DNA from: Collinsella aerofaciens
Lineage (GTDB): Bacteria > Actinomycetota > Coriobacteriia > Coriobacteriales > Coriobacteriaceae
Direction: 5' to 3'
DNA: 23,848 nt
Assembly (NCBI RefSeq): GCF_901212495.1
Contig: NZ_CAAKNY010000068.1
Span: 97,360 to 121,207, forward strand
Shown here: piece after piece, positions 7,290-15,647 of the stretch
How positions within the stretch are numbered: position 1 is the stretch's first letter
How the letters are laid out: each line of letters starts with the position of its first letter
Notes under the pieces: model-generated
The model's input: the letters and a program-made list of their open reading frames with translations, nothing else
Database searches by the model: none
What the model was told of the DNA's origin: nothing
Made by a program: the position numbers and the translations under genes

Positions 7290-8138
7290 CTACACCGCAA
7301 TGGGAATGTTCTTGACCTGCGGGCCGTGCTCATAGCCCTCCACGATCAGGTCGTCGGTCGTAAACGCATAGAAATCATGCACGTCGGGGTTCAATGAAAC
7401 CCTGGGGGCCGCAAACTGCGGACGCTCGATAAGCTCGCGGACGATATCGACATGACGGTCGTAGATATGGGCGTCGGCGATCACATGCAGCAGCTCGCCG
7501 GGAATCATATCGACGGACTGCGCGACCATCATCAGCAAGATGGCATACTGGCATACGTTCCAGTTGTTTGCGGCCAAAATGTCCTGGCTGCGCTGGTTGA
7601 GAATCATGTTGAGCGTCGGTTTGTCATCCTGCGGACGCTGCGTCACGTTATACGTCACACTGTACGCACACGGATACAGGTGCATCTCGGACAAGTCGCT
7701 AAACACATAGGTGTTCGTCATAATGCGGCGGCTGTACGGCGTATGCTTCAGGTCATACAGCACGCGGTCCATCTGGTCAAAGTCGCCCTCGGGATAATGG
7801 CTCTTCTGCCCAATCTGGTAGCCGTAAGCCTTGCCGATGGAGCCGGTCTCGTCGGCCCACTCATCCCAAATATGGCTGTTGAGGTCATGCACGTTATTGG
7901 ACTTCTTTTGATAGATCCATAGGATCTCATCCATGGCAGATTTGAGGGCCGTACGACGCAGGGTAAGCGCGGGAAACTCCTCACGCAGGTCGTAGCGTGC
8001 CGTGACACCAAAGTTTTTAATGGTATAGGCAGGGGTGCCATCCTCCCACACCGGACGGACCTTTTGGCCATCGGTGGTGGTGCCATGGTCCAGAATATCG
8101 CGGCACATGGTTACAAACTGTTGATCAGCCTTGCTCAT
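7290..8138 (-). CDS. thyA: Thymidylate synthase ThyA
   Basis: It converts dUMP to dTMP with methylene-tetrahydrofolate, yielding dihydrofolate for the next gene's product. The catalytic cysteine is in LYPCAYSVTYNV (Cys157 from the chosen start). The dUMP-binding arginine pair is in YSRRIMTN, and the NQRSQD block and DAHIYDRH close the site. The PCAY form, in place of the E. coli PCH, is also found in some Gram-positive ThyA proteins. The ATG at 8138 has AGGAGG four bases upstream, so the longer frame reaching 8231 is not the real gene. The length is 282 residues. Transcription probably starts about 30 bases upstream (TACAAT box at 8173-8178). Confidence 0.96.
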   Translation of the reverse strand: MSKADQQFVTMCRDILDHGTTTDGQKVRPVWEDGTPAYTIKNFGVTARYDLREEFPALTLRRTALKSAMDEILWIYQKKSNNVHDLNSHIWDEWADETGSIGKAYGYQIGQKSHYPEGDFDQMDRVLYDLKHTPYSRRIMTNTYVFSDLSEMHLYPCAYSVTYNVTQRPQDDKPTLNMILNQRSQDILAANNWNVCQYAILLMMVAQSVDMIPGELLHVIADAHIYDRHVDIVRELIERPQFAAPRVSLNPDVHDFYAFTTDDLIVEGYEHGPQVKNIPIAV

Positions 8139-8172
8139 TGCCCCTCCTGTCAGTCGCCTACAAGCGAGATTC

Positions 8173-8178
8173 ATTGTA
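8173..8178 (-). promoter_or_regulatory. Candidate -10 box for thyA-folA
   Basis: The minus strand reads TACAAT about 35 bases before the thyA ATG. No good -35 sequence stands at the expected distance, so this is tentative. Confidence 0.35.
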
Positions 8179-8221
8179 GCCCAGACGCACGCGGCCCCAC
8201 AGCCCAAACATAAGCCCTCAT

Positions 8222-8241
8222 TTTCTGGCATATGCCAGAAA
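8222..8241. promoter_or_regulatory. 20-bp perfect palindrome, candidate operator
   Basis: TTTCTGGCATATGCCAGAAA is a perfect palindrome without spacer. It lies in the divergent gap between thyA and the DUF134 remnant, about 60 bases before the latter's ATG. Its symmetry and size fit a dimeric DNA-binding protein. An autoregulatory site for the DUF134 (HTH) protein is a reasonable guess, but thyA control is also possible. Confidence 0.6.
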
Positions 8242-8303
8242 TTCCTTGCGTAAATCTAGCGTTCGCTATTCCATGGTTGACATAGGTCAGATAAGAAGCA
8301 CAC

Positions 8304-8481
8304 ATGGCGGGAAGACGCGAAAAAATGCGCCGTGTTGGGACCATCCACGAATATCGCAGCGTTACCCCCGACGGCCTTGCCAGCGGAGACGCCATCGACA
8401 TGACCATCGACGAGCTCGAAGTCTTACAGCTGCAACGGCCATCACGAGCACGAGGGCCACGAGGGCTGCGGCTGCCACTAA
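8304..8481 (+). pseudogene. DUF134 (UPF0251) gene remnant with internal deletion
   Basis: The first 43 codons (MAGRREKMRRVGTIHEYR ... DMTIDELEVLQL) match the start of DUF134 proteins, predicted HTH regulators with the pattern 'MTVDEYETIRL'. The helix-turn-helix that should follow is missing. From 8431, one frame over, the DNA reads CNGHHEHEGHEGCGCH and then TAA at 8479. This is the His/Cys/Gly-rich tail seen at the end of DUF134 or linked NifX-type proteins. The natural reading therefore is a gene that lost its middle, with the junction near 8428-8431. The original frame continues to 8516 into Arg-rich nonsense. The gene ends before a terminator shared with ffh. It is probably inactive. Confidence 0.6.
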
Positions 8482-8544
8482 CGGCACGGTACCGCGAGCT
8501 CAGGGCACGACGCTAAACGCAGCCCAACAATCAAAGCCAACAAC

Positions 8545-8576
8545 AAAGGCCACCCGGTAGCTTCCGAGTGGCCTTT
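8545..8576. terminator. Bidirectional terminator between ffh and the DUF134 remnant
   Basis: AAAGGCCACCCGG (8545-8557) pairs with CCGAGTGGCCTTT (8564-8576) with one mismatch and a short loop. The A- and T-rich ends serve both strands. It closes the long minus-strand operon after ffh. Confidence 0.8.
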
Positions 8577-8601
8577 GCCAAATCAAGCTGGAATTACAGC
8601 C

Positions 8602-10077
8602 CTATTTCTTATTACGCATCTGCGCTTCCATCTGGCGCAGCAGCTCCATATCGGACTTGGGACCGCCCGTACCCAGGCCGCCCATGCCGCCCAGGCCCAT
8701 AGCGTCCAGGCCAGGGATATTGGGCATGCGCATCTTCTTGCCCTTCTTACCCTTCTTGCCCTTTTTGCCGCCGGCCTGTGCCTGATTGGCCATCGTGCGC
8801 ATGCGGCCCATCATCTTATTCATCTCGCCCCACTGCTTCATAAGGCTGTTGACCTCGGTGGGGGTTACGCCGGCTCCCTTGGCAATGCGGGCACGGCGCT
8901 GGCCGTTGATGATGGAGGGACGCAGGCGCTCCTCCTTGGTCATCGACATGATGATGGCCTCGTTCTTATCGAAGATGCCCTCATCCAGGTTGCCGCCCAT
9001 CTGGTTGAGTGCACGCTGACCACCGGGGAGCATGCCCAGGATACCCTTCATGCCGCCCATCTTCTTGACAGCCTTCATCTGGTCGAGCATGTCGTTCATG
9101 GTGAAGCCTTCGCGCAGCATGCGCTCGGCAGCCTCGAGCTGTTCTGCGTCGGCCGCCTCCTGGGCCTTCTCGATAATACCGACAACGTCGCCCATGCCCA
9201 GAATGCGCTTGGCCATACGATCAGGATAGAACGGCTCAAGCGAATCGGGCTTCTCGCCCATGCTCACGAACTTGATGGGCTTACCGGTCACCTGGCGCAC
9301 GGAAAGCGCGCCGCCGCCACGGGCATCGCCGTCGAGCTTGGAGATGATCACGCCATCAAAGTCGGTGCGCTCGGCAAAGGTCGAGACGACGTTGACGATA
9401 TCCTGACCGGTCATGGCATCGACGACCATCAGCACCTGATCGGGCTTGACGGCCTTCTTGATGTCCACGGCCTCCTGCATCATCTGCTCGTCGATCTGCA
9501 GACGACCAGCGGTATCGACGATGACCACATCGCGCAGGTGGTCGACGGCCTCCTGGATGGCGCCCTTGGCGATGTCGACCGGGTGTGCACCGTCGCCGCG
9601 AAAGACCGGTACGCCGATCTCGCCACCGAGCGTGGCCAGCTGGTCGGCAGCGGCGGGGCGGTAGACGTCGCACGCGGCGAGCAGCGGCGAGCGGCCCTGC
9701 TTCTTGAGCAGGTAGGCCAGCTTTACGGCCGCCGTGGTCTTACCGGAGCCCTGCAGGCCCACGAGCATGATGACGTTGGGGATGCGGTTGCTAAAGACGA
9801 GCTTGCTCTCGGTGGAACCGAGCATCTCGGTGAGCTCGTCGAGCACGATCTTGACGACGTTTTGCGCCGGAGACAGCGATTCCATGACCTCGGCGGTCAT
9901 GCAGCGTTCCTTGGTCTTGGCGACAAACTCCTTGACGACCTTAAAGTTAACGTCGGCCTCGAGCAGTGCCATGCGAATATCGCGCATGGCCGAAGTAATA
10001 TCGGCCTCGGTCAACTTACCCTTGCCGCGCAGGCGGTCAAATGTGTCGTTGAGGCGATCGCTCAGGGAATCAAACAC
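8602..10077 (-). CDS. ffh: Signal recognition particle protein Ffh (SRP54)
   Basis: This GTPase binds 4.5S RNA and hydrophobic signal sequences and brings ribosomes to FtsY at the membrane. The N domain (1-about 90) is followed by the G domain with GLQGSGKTT (107-115), DTAGRL (188-193) and SKLDGDARGG. The C-terminal M domain is methionine-rich (MKKMGGMKGILGMLPG region), with a basic Lys-Gly repeat near the end and a Gly/Met-rich tail. The length is 491 residues. The start is a GTG at 10077 with AAGGAG seven bases upstream. Only ten bases separate it from ftsY, its receptor gene. The 4.5S RNA gene is not in this window. Confidence 0.97.
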   Translation of the reverse strand: MFDSLSDRLNDTFDRLRGKGKLTEADITSAMRDIRMALLEADVNFKVVKEFVAKTKERCMTAEVMESLSPAQNVVKIVLDELTEMLGSTESKLVFSNRIPNVIMLVGLQGSGKTTAAVKLAYLLKKQGRSPLLAACDVYRPAAADQLATLGGEIGVPVFRGDGAHPVDIAKGAIQEAVDHLRDVVIVDTAGRLQIDEQMMQEAVDIKKAVKPDQVLMVVDAMTGQDIVNVVSTFAERTDFDGVIISKLDGDARGGGALSVRQVTGKPIKFVSMGEKPDSLEPFYPDRMAKRILGMGDVVGIIEKAQEAADAEQLEAAERMLREGFTMNDMLDQMKAVKKMGGMKGILGMLPGGQRALNQMGGNLDEGIFDKNEAIIMSMTKEERLRPSIINGQRRARIAKGAGVTPTEVNSLMKQWGEMNKMMGRMRTMANQAQAGGKKGKKGKKGKKMRMPNIPGLDAMGLGGMGGLGTGGPKSDMELLRQMEAQMRNKK

Positions 10078-10087
10078 TAGTCACTCC

Positions 10088-11005
10088 TTAGTTGGACTCG
10101 CCCACCAGGGCGCGGCAGAAATCTTTGGCGTTAAACTCCTGCAGGTCATCGACCTGCTCGCCCACGCCGATGCGCAGGATCGGGAGCTTGAGCTTCTCGG
10201 CCACGGCCATGGCGATGCCGCCCTTAGCCGTGCCGTCGAGCTTTGTCATGATAATACCGTCCAGGCCCAACGCCTCGTTAAACTCGAGCGCCTGGTTCAG
10301 ACCGTTCTGACCAGTAGCGGCATCGATCACAAGCACGACCGAGACCGGCATGGGACCGGCGGCCATATTGGCGGCGCGCTTGCGGGTCACATTGACCACC
10401 TTGGCGAGCTCGCGCATGAGCTCGGGGCTCGTGTGCAGACGACCAGCGGTATCGATGAGCACCAGGTCGCTGCCGCGCTTATCGGCCTCGTCGAGCACGT
10501 CATAGCACACGCTCGCCGGGTCGGAGCCGCGGTCACGCTTGATAACCGGTACGCCGGCACGCTGTCCCCACACATCGAGCTGTTCGATGGCGGCGGCGCG
10601 GAAGGTGTCGGCCGAACCGATCACGACGTTCTTGCCGCGGGCGGCCATGGCGCTCGCGATCTTGCCGACCGTGGTGGTCTTGCCGGCACCGTTGATGCCG
10701 ACAAACAGCACGCAGCTCGGCGTATCAGAAAACGGGTCGCGCTCAACAGGCACAAAATGGCCCTCGAGCTGCTCGGCCAGGGCGCGGCGAAGCTGCGGGG
10801 CGGTCTTGAGGTTCTTCTTGGCGGCGGCGTCACGCAGGTCATCGGAGACCTGAATGGCGACTTCGGCACCCATGTCACCCATGACGAGGGTGTCCTCAAG
10901 GTCCTCCCAAAAATCCTCGTCGACCTCACCGCCAAAGTAGAAGACCTCGTTGAGGGCCTCGCGGCTGCGCTCGAGTCCGCGCGAGAGTGCGTCAAAGAAT
11001 CCCAT
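10088..11005 (-). CDS. ftsY: SRP receptor FtsY
   Basis: This is the membrane-associated GTPase partner of Ffh in co-translational targeting. The NG core is complete: an N domain with DFWEDLEDTLVMGDMG, GINGAGKTT in the P-loop (103-111), DTAGRLHT, and TKLDGTAKGG near the C-terminus. The length is 305 residues, with almost no acidic A domain ahead of the NG core, as in many Gram-positive forms. The ATG overlaps the smc stop in TAATG, which points to translational coupling. It is co-transcribed with ffh. Confidence 0.97.
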   Translation of the reverse strand: MGFFDALSRGLERSREALNEVFYFGGEVDEDFWEDLEDTLVMGDMGAEVAIQVSDDLRDAAAKKNLKTAPQLRRALAEQLEGHFVPVERDPFSDTPSCVLFVGINGAGKTTTVGKIASAMAARGKNVVIGSADTFRAAAIEQLDVWGQRAGVPVIKRDRGSDPASVCYDVLDEADKRGSDLVLIDTAGRLHTSPELMRELAKVVNVTRKRAANMAAGPMPVSVVLVIDAATGQNGLNQALEFNEALGLDGIIMTKLDGTAKGGIAMAVAEKLKLPILRIGVGEQVDDLQEFNAKDFCRALVGESN

Positions 11006-14000
11006 TATGCATTCACGACCTTTCCGGTTTCGCGATCGAGTTTTTGCGAGACGACGCGACTGACGCCGTCGGCTTGCATCGAGACGCCGTAGAGAACGTC
11101 AGCATCCTCCATAGTACGGCGCTGATGCGAAATGACCAAGAGCTGCGTATCGGAACGCAGCACATCGAGGGCGCCGATGAGCTTGGACAGGTTGGCGTCG
11201 TCGAGCGCGGCCTCGACCTCGTCCAGCACATAGAACGGCACCGTACGCGTACGGTATACGGCAAAGAGCAGGGCGAGCGCCGTCAGGCTCTTCTCACCAC
11301 CCGACATGAGCATCATCTTGGTGATGCGCTTGCCGCGCGGCTGCGCCACGACCTCAATGCCCGTCTCGGCCGGATGCTCGGGATCGGTCATCTCCAGATG
11401 CGCCTGGCCGCCCGGGAAGAGCATAGCGAATATCTCGCGGAAATTCGCGTCGACCTTCTCGAAGGTCACCAGGAAGGCCTTGCGCATCTTGCGGTCAATC
11501 GCCACGGTGATCTTGGTGAGCGCCTTGCGCGCACTCTCCAGATCGGCAAGTTGCTCCTCGATGTAATCGGCACGGCGCTTGAGCTGCTCGTACTCCTCCA
11601 TGGCGACCTGGTTCACAGGGCCCAGGTTGTTGATCTGACGTACGAGCTGGTTGAGCTCGCGCTCGGCGGCGTCGCGATCGGTCGGCGCCGGCAGCATGAG
11701 CGCCTCCTCGAGCACCGTGGTGCCATCGGCGGTAATGGCCTTGATGGCTGCCTCTACCTGCACTTCGAGCTTGCCGCGTGCGACCTTGAACTCGTTTTGC
11801 GTCGCTGTGGCGGCATCAACCCGCTCCTTGGCGCGGGCGACCTCGGCCTTGGCGTTCTCGATGGTCTTCTTGAGCGAGGCCGAATCAGCCTCCTCCAGAG
11901 AGGCTTGGTCACGCAGGCGCGCGGCCCAATCCGACGCGCGCTCCAGCAGGGCCGAATAGCGCTCGTGCATGGGATCGACGCGCAGGCGCAACAGCTCGAG
12001 CGAGCGCGAGGCCTGACGTGTTCCGCGGATACGGCGGTCGATACCTTCCAGGCGGTGCTCCAGATCGGGCACGCGGCCCTTCAGCGAACGCAGGCGCTCG
12101 CTCGTCTGAGCCAGCCGCACCTTAGCGTCGGCGAGCTTACCGGCGGCTTCAGAATCGTCACGGCGGACGCGATCGAGTTCGTCGTTAGCTTCGGCAATAT
12201 GAAGACCCAAGTCGCTCGCCTGCGCACGGGCCTCGTCACGCGAGCGGGTAAGCTCCTCAACGCGCGGGCGCGCGGCACGAACGGCCTCGGCAGCCTGCTC
12301 ACGGCGCTTGGAGATACGCACGCGCTCGACCTCGGCGTTGTTGGCGCTTTGCTCCAGGCGGCCGATCTCGGAGAGCAGCGAGCGGCGCTCACCCTCAAGA
12401 CGGGCGATCTCGCCGGCGGCATCGCCCTCGGCGGCACGCGCCTCCTCGACGGCCGCATTGGCTTCGACAACCTGATCCGAGACATGCTCAAACACGGCAG
12501 CCAGATCGGGCTCCAAGCCCTCCAACTCGCGAATACGACGCTTGCGCTCCAAGGCACCCGAAGCCTCGCCGGCATTGAGCCCCACACGCACCAGGCCGCC
12601 GCAGGCAACGCGTGCGCCATCGGGAGTCACATAGGTCACGCCGTCAACGACGGGCGCGGCCAGTGCGGCAGCCAAGTCATCAACAACGTAATAGCCGCCG
12701 AGCAGCGCCTCGACGACGGGACCGTAGCCTGCGCGCACGGACAGACGATCGACCAGACGGGTACCGGAGGCGCCCTTGGCGGCGGTAGAGCCGCTTACGC
12801 CGCGCGCCACCAGCAGCGCCTCGCCCGAGGCCTTCTTCTGGTCCAGGGCAGTGCGACCGGCGCGCTCAAGTGCGGCAGTGTTATCGAACAACAGGGCATC
12901 GATATCGCCGGCGAGCAGCTGCTCAACCAGGCCCTCAAGCTCACGCGGGGCCTCGAGCACGTCACCCAGACGACCCAAGACATCGTCGCCCAGCGCACCC
13001 ACCAGACGGCTTACGAGCGGCGAGCTGTCGGCCATGCGGGCATCGAGCTTCTTTTGGCTCGCGAGCTCCGAGCGCACCTCGGACAGCTTGTTGCGTGCCT
13101 CGCCCTCGCGGGCACGCAGGTCCTTGAGGGCAGCGCGTGCCGTCTCGGTGGCCTCGCGCGCACCCCTCTGGGCCTGACGAGCCGCCTCAAGGGCGCTCTC
13201 AAGCTCCTCAGCACGGTTGCGGCGGCTATCAAGCGATGCCGTGACCTCCTCGAGCTGCTCATCGATCTGCTCCAGGCGCGAGGCATACATGTTGTCCTCG
13301 ACCTCGGCATTGGAAAGCGAATCCTGTACCTTGGCGAGCTCGAGCGCAGCATTATCGGCAACGCGCTGCACATCGCGCTGCTCGCGCGTAAGCTGCGAAA
13401 TCTGATTGTCGAGCGCCACGCGACGCTCGTGGAGCTGGGCGGCGGCAGGACCAGCGGCGTCGACGTCCTCCTGGGCCTGCATATGAGAGCCGGTCACTTC
13501 CTCGAGCTGGGCGCGTGCGTCCTCGAGCTCCTCGACCACGCGACGGCGCTGATGCTCGGATCCCGAGATCTGACCGCGCATGTCGGACAGGCGCGACACC
13601 ATGTTATGGCCCTTTTCCTCGAGCAGGCGCATGTCGGAGTTAATGCGACCGACCACATCTTGCATATGGCGGCGCTGCTCGCCCAAGTCGCCCACAAACA
13701 GGCCCTTTTCTTCGAGCATGACCTGGAGCTTCTCGAGCTCGCGCTCTTTCTCACCCAGGCGGTACTGCGCGAGCTCCAGCTCGGCGGCGCCCTCCTTAGA
13801 GCGGCTCTCCAAGTCGTTCCACTGCGATTGCAGCGAACGCAACTCGTCGACGGCCAGCATCTGCGTAAGCTCGTTCGCGCGCGAGGACAGCTCTTTGTAC
13901 TTGCGCGCGCGATCGACCTGGCGCTCCAGCGGTCGCAGCTGACGGGCGATTTCCTTGTTGATGTCGCGGGCACGCGTCAGGTGCTCGTCCATCGACTTGA

Positions 14001-14541
14001 TCTTTTTGAGCGCACGCTCCTTGCGGCGCTTGTGCTTGGAGATGCCGGCGGCCTCCTCAATGAGGGCGCGGCGCTCCTCGGGGCGGCTCTGCAAAATGGC
14101 ATCGAGCTTGCCCTGGCTGATGATGGAATGCGTATCCTTGCCCAGTCCCGAATCGTGCAGAATGTCCTGGATGTCCATCAGGCGGCACGGGCTCGAGTTG
14201 ATGAGGTACTCACTCTCGCCCGAGCGATACATACGGCGGGTGATAGCCACCTCGTCAAAGTCGACGGGAAGCATATGGTCCGAGTTGTCGAGCACCAGCG
14301 TGACCTCGGCCACACCCACCGGTTTACGCGCCGACGAGCCCGAGAAGATGACGTCTTCCATGGCTTGGCCGCGCAGCTGCTTGGCGCTCTGCTCACCCAG
14401 GACCCACAGAATCGAGTCGGATATGTTCGATTTTCCCGAGCCGTTGGGACCGACGATGACGGTCAGGCCCGGCTCAAACGTCATATGGGCGCGGTCGGCA
14501 AACGACTTAAACCCTTTGAGCGTGAGGGACTTGAGATACAC
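11005..14541 (-). CDS. smc: Chromosome segregation protein SMC
   Basis: This is the bacterial condensin subunit that dimerises through its hinge and, with ScpA/ScpB, organises and separates chromosomes. The 1,178-residue protein has the normal plan. Walker A GPNGSGKS (31-38) and the QAMEDVIF region form the N-terminal head. A long coiled coil surrounds a hinge of about 500-650 with Gly-rich strands (VEALLGGYYVVDD). A second coiled coil leads to the ABC signature LMSGGEK (1078-1084) and Walker B YVLDEV (1104-1109). The scpAB genes are not in the window. It starts ten bases after rnc. A very long antisense frame lies over it but is a codon-composition artefact. Confidence 0.97.
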   Translation of the reverse strand: MYLKSLTLKGFKSFADRAHMTFEPGLTVIVGPNGSGKSNISDSILWVLGEQSAKQLRGQAMEDVIFSGSSARKPVGVAEVTLVLDNSDHMLPVDFDEVAITRRMYRSGESEYLINSSPCRLMDIQDILHDSGLGKDTHSIISQGKLDAILQSRPEERRALIEEAAGISKHKRRKERALKKIKSMDEHLTRARDINKEIARQLRPLERQVDRARKYKELSSRANELTQMLAVDELRSLQSQWNDLESRSKEGAAELELAQYRLGEKERELEKLQVMLEEKGLFVGDLGEQRRHMQDVVGRINSDMRLLEEKGHNMVSRLSDMRGQISGSEHQRRRVVEELEDARAQLEEVTGSHMQAQEDVDAAGPAAAQLHERRVALDNQISQLTREQRDVQRVADNAALELAKVQDSLSNAEVEDNMYASRLEQIDEQLEEVTASLDSRRNRAEELESALEAARQAQRGAREATETARAALKDLRAREGEARNKLSEVRSELASQKKLDARMADSSPLVSRLVGALGDDVLGRLGDVLEAPRELEGLVEQLLAGDIDALLFDNTAALERAGRTALDQKKASGEALLVARGVSGSTAAKGASGTRLVDRLSVRAGYGPVVEALLGGYYVVDDLAAALAAPVVDGVTYVTPDGARVACGGLVRVGLNAGEASGALERKRRIRELEGLEPDLAAVFEHVSDQVVEANAAVEEARAAEGDAAGEIARLEGERRSLLSEIGRLEQSANNAEVERVRISKRREQAAEAVRAARPRVEELTRSRDEARAQASDLGLHIAEANDELDRVRRDDSEAAGKLADAKVRLAQTSERLRSLKGRVPDLEHRLEGIDRRIRGTRQASRSLELLRLRVDPMHERYSALLERASDWAARLRDQASLEEADSASLKKTIENAKAEVARAKERVDAATATQNEFKVARGKLEVQVEAAIKAITADGTTVLEEALMLPAPTDRDAAERELNQLVRQINNLGPVNQVAMEEYEQLKRRADYIEEQLADLESARKALTKITVAIDRKMRKAFLVTFEKVDANFREIFAMLFPGGQAHLEMTDPEHPAETGIEVVAQPRGKRITKMMLMSGGEKSLTALALLFAVYRTRTVPFYVLDEVEAALDDANLSKLIGALDVLRSDTQLLVISHQRRTMEDADVLYGVSMQADGVSRVVSQKLDRETGKVVNA

Positions 14542-14551
14542 GGTTCCTCGC

Positions 14552-15277
14552 TTAAACAGGCTTCTTGTTCAGAATCACGCCGTTGGTGGTATAGCCCATG
14601 CGGTCGAGCGCCTCGAGCGCGGCAGCTCCCTCTGCTTCCTTCTTGGAGGAACCGGTGCCGCGGCCCTGGCGGATACCGTCGATGAGCACCACGGCGGTAA
14701 AGGTCGGTGCGTGCGCCGGGCCCTCAGAGCCAACGAGCTTGTACGCCGGAGGCTCGTGGCCGTCGGCCTGCACGCACTCCTGCAAAAACGACTTGGGGTT
14801 CGCAGGATGCTCGGCACGCTCGGAGGCCAAATGGGGCTTAAGCGTGCGGTGGATGAACTCTGCCGCAACGTCCCAGCCGGCATCCAGATACAGCGCACCC
14901 ACGAGCGACTCGTAGACGTTCTCGAGCGCCGAATGCAGGCCGCGCGCGCCCGTGCCGGTCTCGGAGGCACCAAAGATGATGATGTCGTCGATGCCCAGCT
15001 CATGGGACACCTCGGACAGCGTGGCACCCGAGACGAGCGACACCTTCAGGCGCGTAAGCTTGCCCTCGTCAAACTCCGGATAGGACTCAAAGAGCGAGCG
15101 GGCAACCACGGCGCCCAAAATGGAATCGCCCAAAAACTCAAGGCGCTCATAGCTCGCCGAGACGGGCTGACCTTCCACGGCAGAGGGGTGCGTGAGCGCC
15201 GCGCGCAGCAGCACCTTGTTATTGAACTCGTGGCCCAGGATTTCCTGGGCGCGCGCGAGTCGTTCAGACAATGCCAA
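14552..15277 (-). CDS. rnc: Ribonuclease III
   Basis: It cleaves double-stranded RNA in rRNA and mRNA maturation. The signature ERLEFLGDSILG (44-55) and the second acidic pair in NVYESLVGALYLD are intact, so it should be catalytic. A C-terminal double-stranded RNA-binding domain follows (NPKSFLQE to GSSKKEAEGAAALEAL). The length is 241 residues. The start is TTG at 15277, with AAGGAGG eight bases upstream; that site overlaps the acpP stop region. In mycobacteria rnc also sits between a DUF177 gene and smc. Confidence 0.95.
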   Translation of the reverse strand: MALSERLARAQEILGHEFNNKVLLRAALTHPSAVEGQPVSASYERLEFLGDSILGAVVARSLFESYPEFDEGKLTRLKVSLVSGATLSEVSHELGIDDIIIFGASETGTGARGLHSALENVYESLVGALYLDAGWDVAAEFIHRTLKPHLASERAEHPANPKSFLQECVQADGHEPPAYKLVGSEGPAHAPTFTAVVLIDGIRQGRGTGSSKKEAEGAAALEALDRMGYTTNGVILNKKPV

Positions 15278-15280
15278 GAT

Positions 15281-15523
15281 CTAGGCCTCCTTGGCGTTTT
15301 CGATCGCGTCGACGGCGTCGGCGACAGAATTGAGCGACAGCAGGGTCTCGTCGTCGATCTCGAGGTCGAACTCGTCCTCGATGGCCGTCACCAGCTGCAG
15401 ACGCTCGAGCGAATCGGCATCGAGATCGTCAAAGGTGGTCTCGTCGCTAATGTCGGCAACGTCGACACCCAGCACATCGGCGGCGATTTCGGCGATCTTA
15501 TCGAAGATTTCGGAGCGGTCCAT
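15281..15523 (-). CDS. acpP: Acyl carrier protein
   Basis: This 80-residue acidic carrier holds growing acyl chains on a phosphopantetheine arm. The attachment serine is Ser38 in DADSLERLQLV. The common motif is DSLDxVE(L/F), so LERLQ after the serine is a divergent helix II. The residue pattern of helix III (VADAVDAIE) is normal. The ATG has GAGGA six bases upstream. The gene lies between plsX and rnc, as in many bacteria, so it most likely serves fatty-acid and phospholipid synthesis rather than a polyketide pathway. Confidence 0.93.
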   Translation of the reverse strand: MDRSEIFDKIAEIAADVLGVDVADISDETTFDDLDADSLERLQLVTAIEDEFDLEIDDETLLSLNSVADAVDAIENAKEA

Positions 15524-15647
15524 AGCGCTTCCTCTCGTATTGTGTGAACATCAACGCGCTGGCGCCGCAAGCGCAACGCCAAGACACGGTTTTGATTCTA
15601 CCCCACGACGAAGGCCGCGAGGCACATAACAGCGCCCTAACTCGCTC

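Noticed and set aside
8740..8770. Short tandem Lys-Gly codon repeat in ffh
   Set aside because: A basic, low-complexity stretch of this kind is normal near the end of the Ffh M domain; it does not indicate a mobile or variable repeat.
8575..10080. Long plus-strand frame opposite ffh
   Set aside because: It is a low-complexity His/Leu/Ala-rich shadow of the Ffh gene.
10987..14685. A 1,232-codon open frame on the plus strand opposite smc
   Set aside because: It mirrors the high-GC codon pattern of smc, has no family motifs and no ribosome binding site. SMC is unmistakable on the minus strand.
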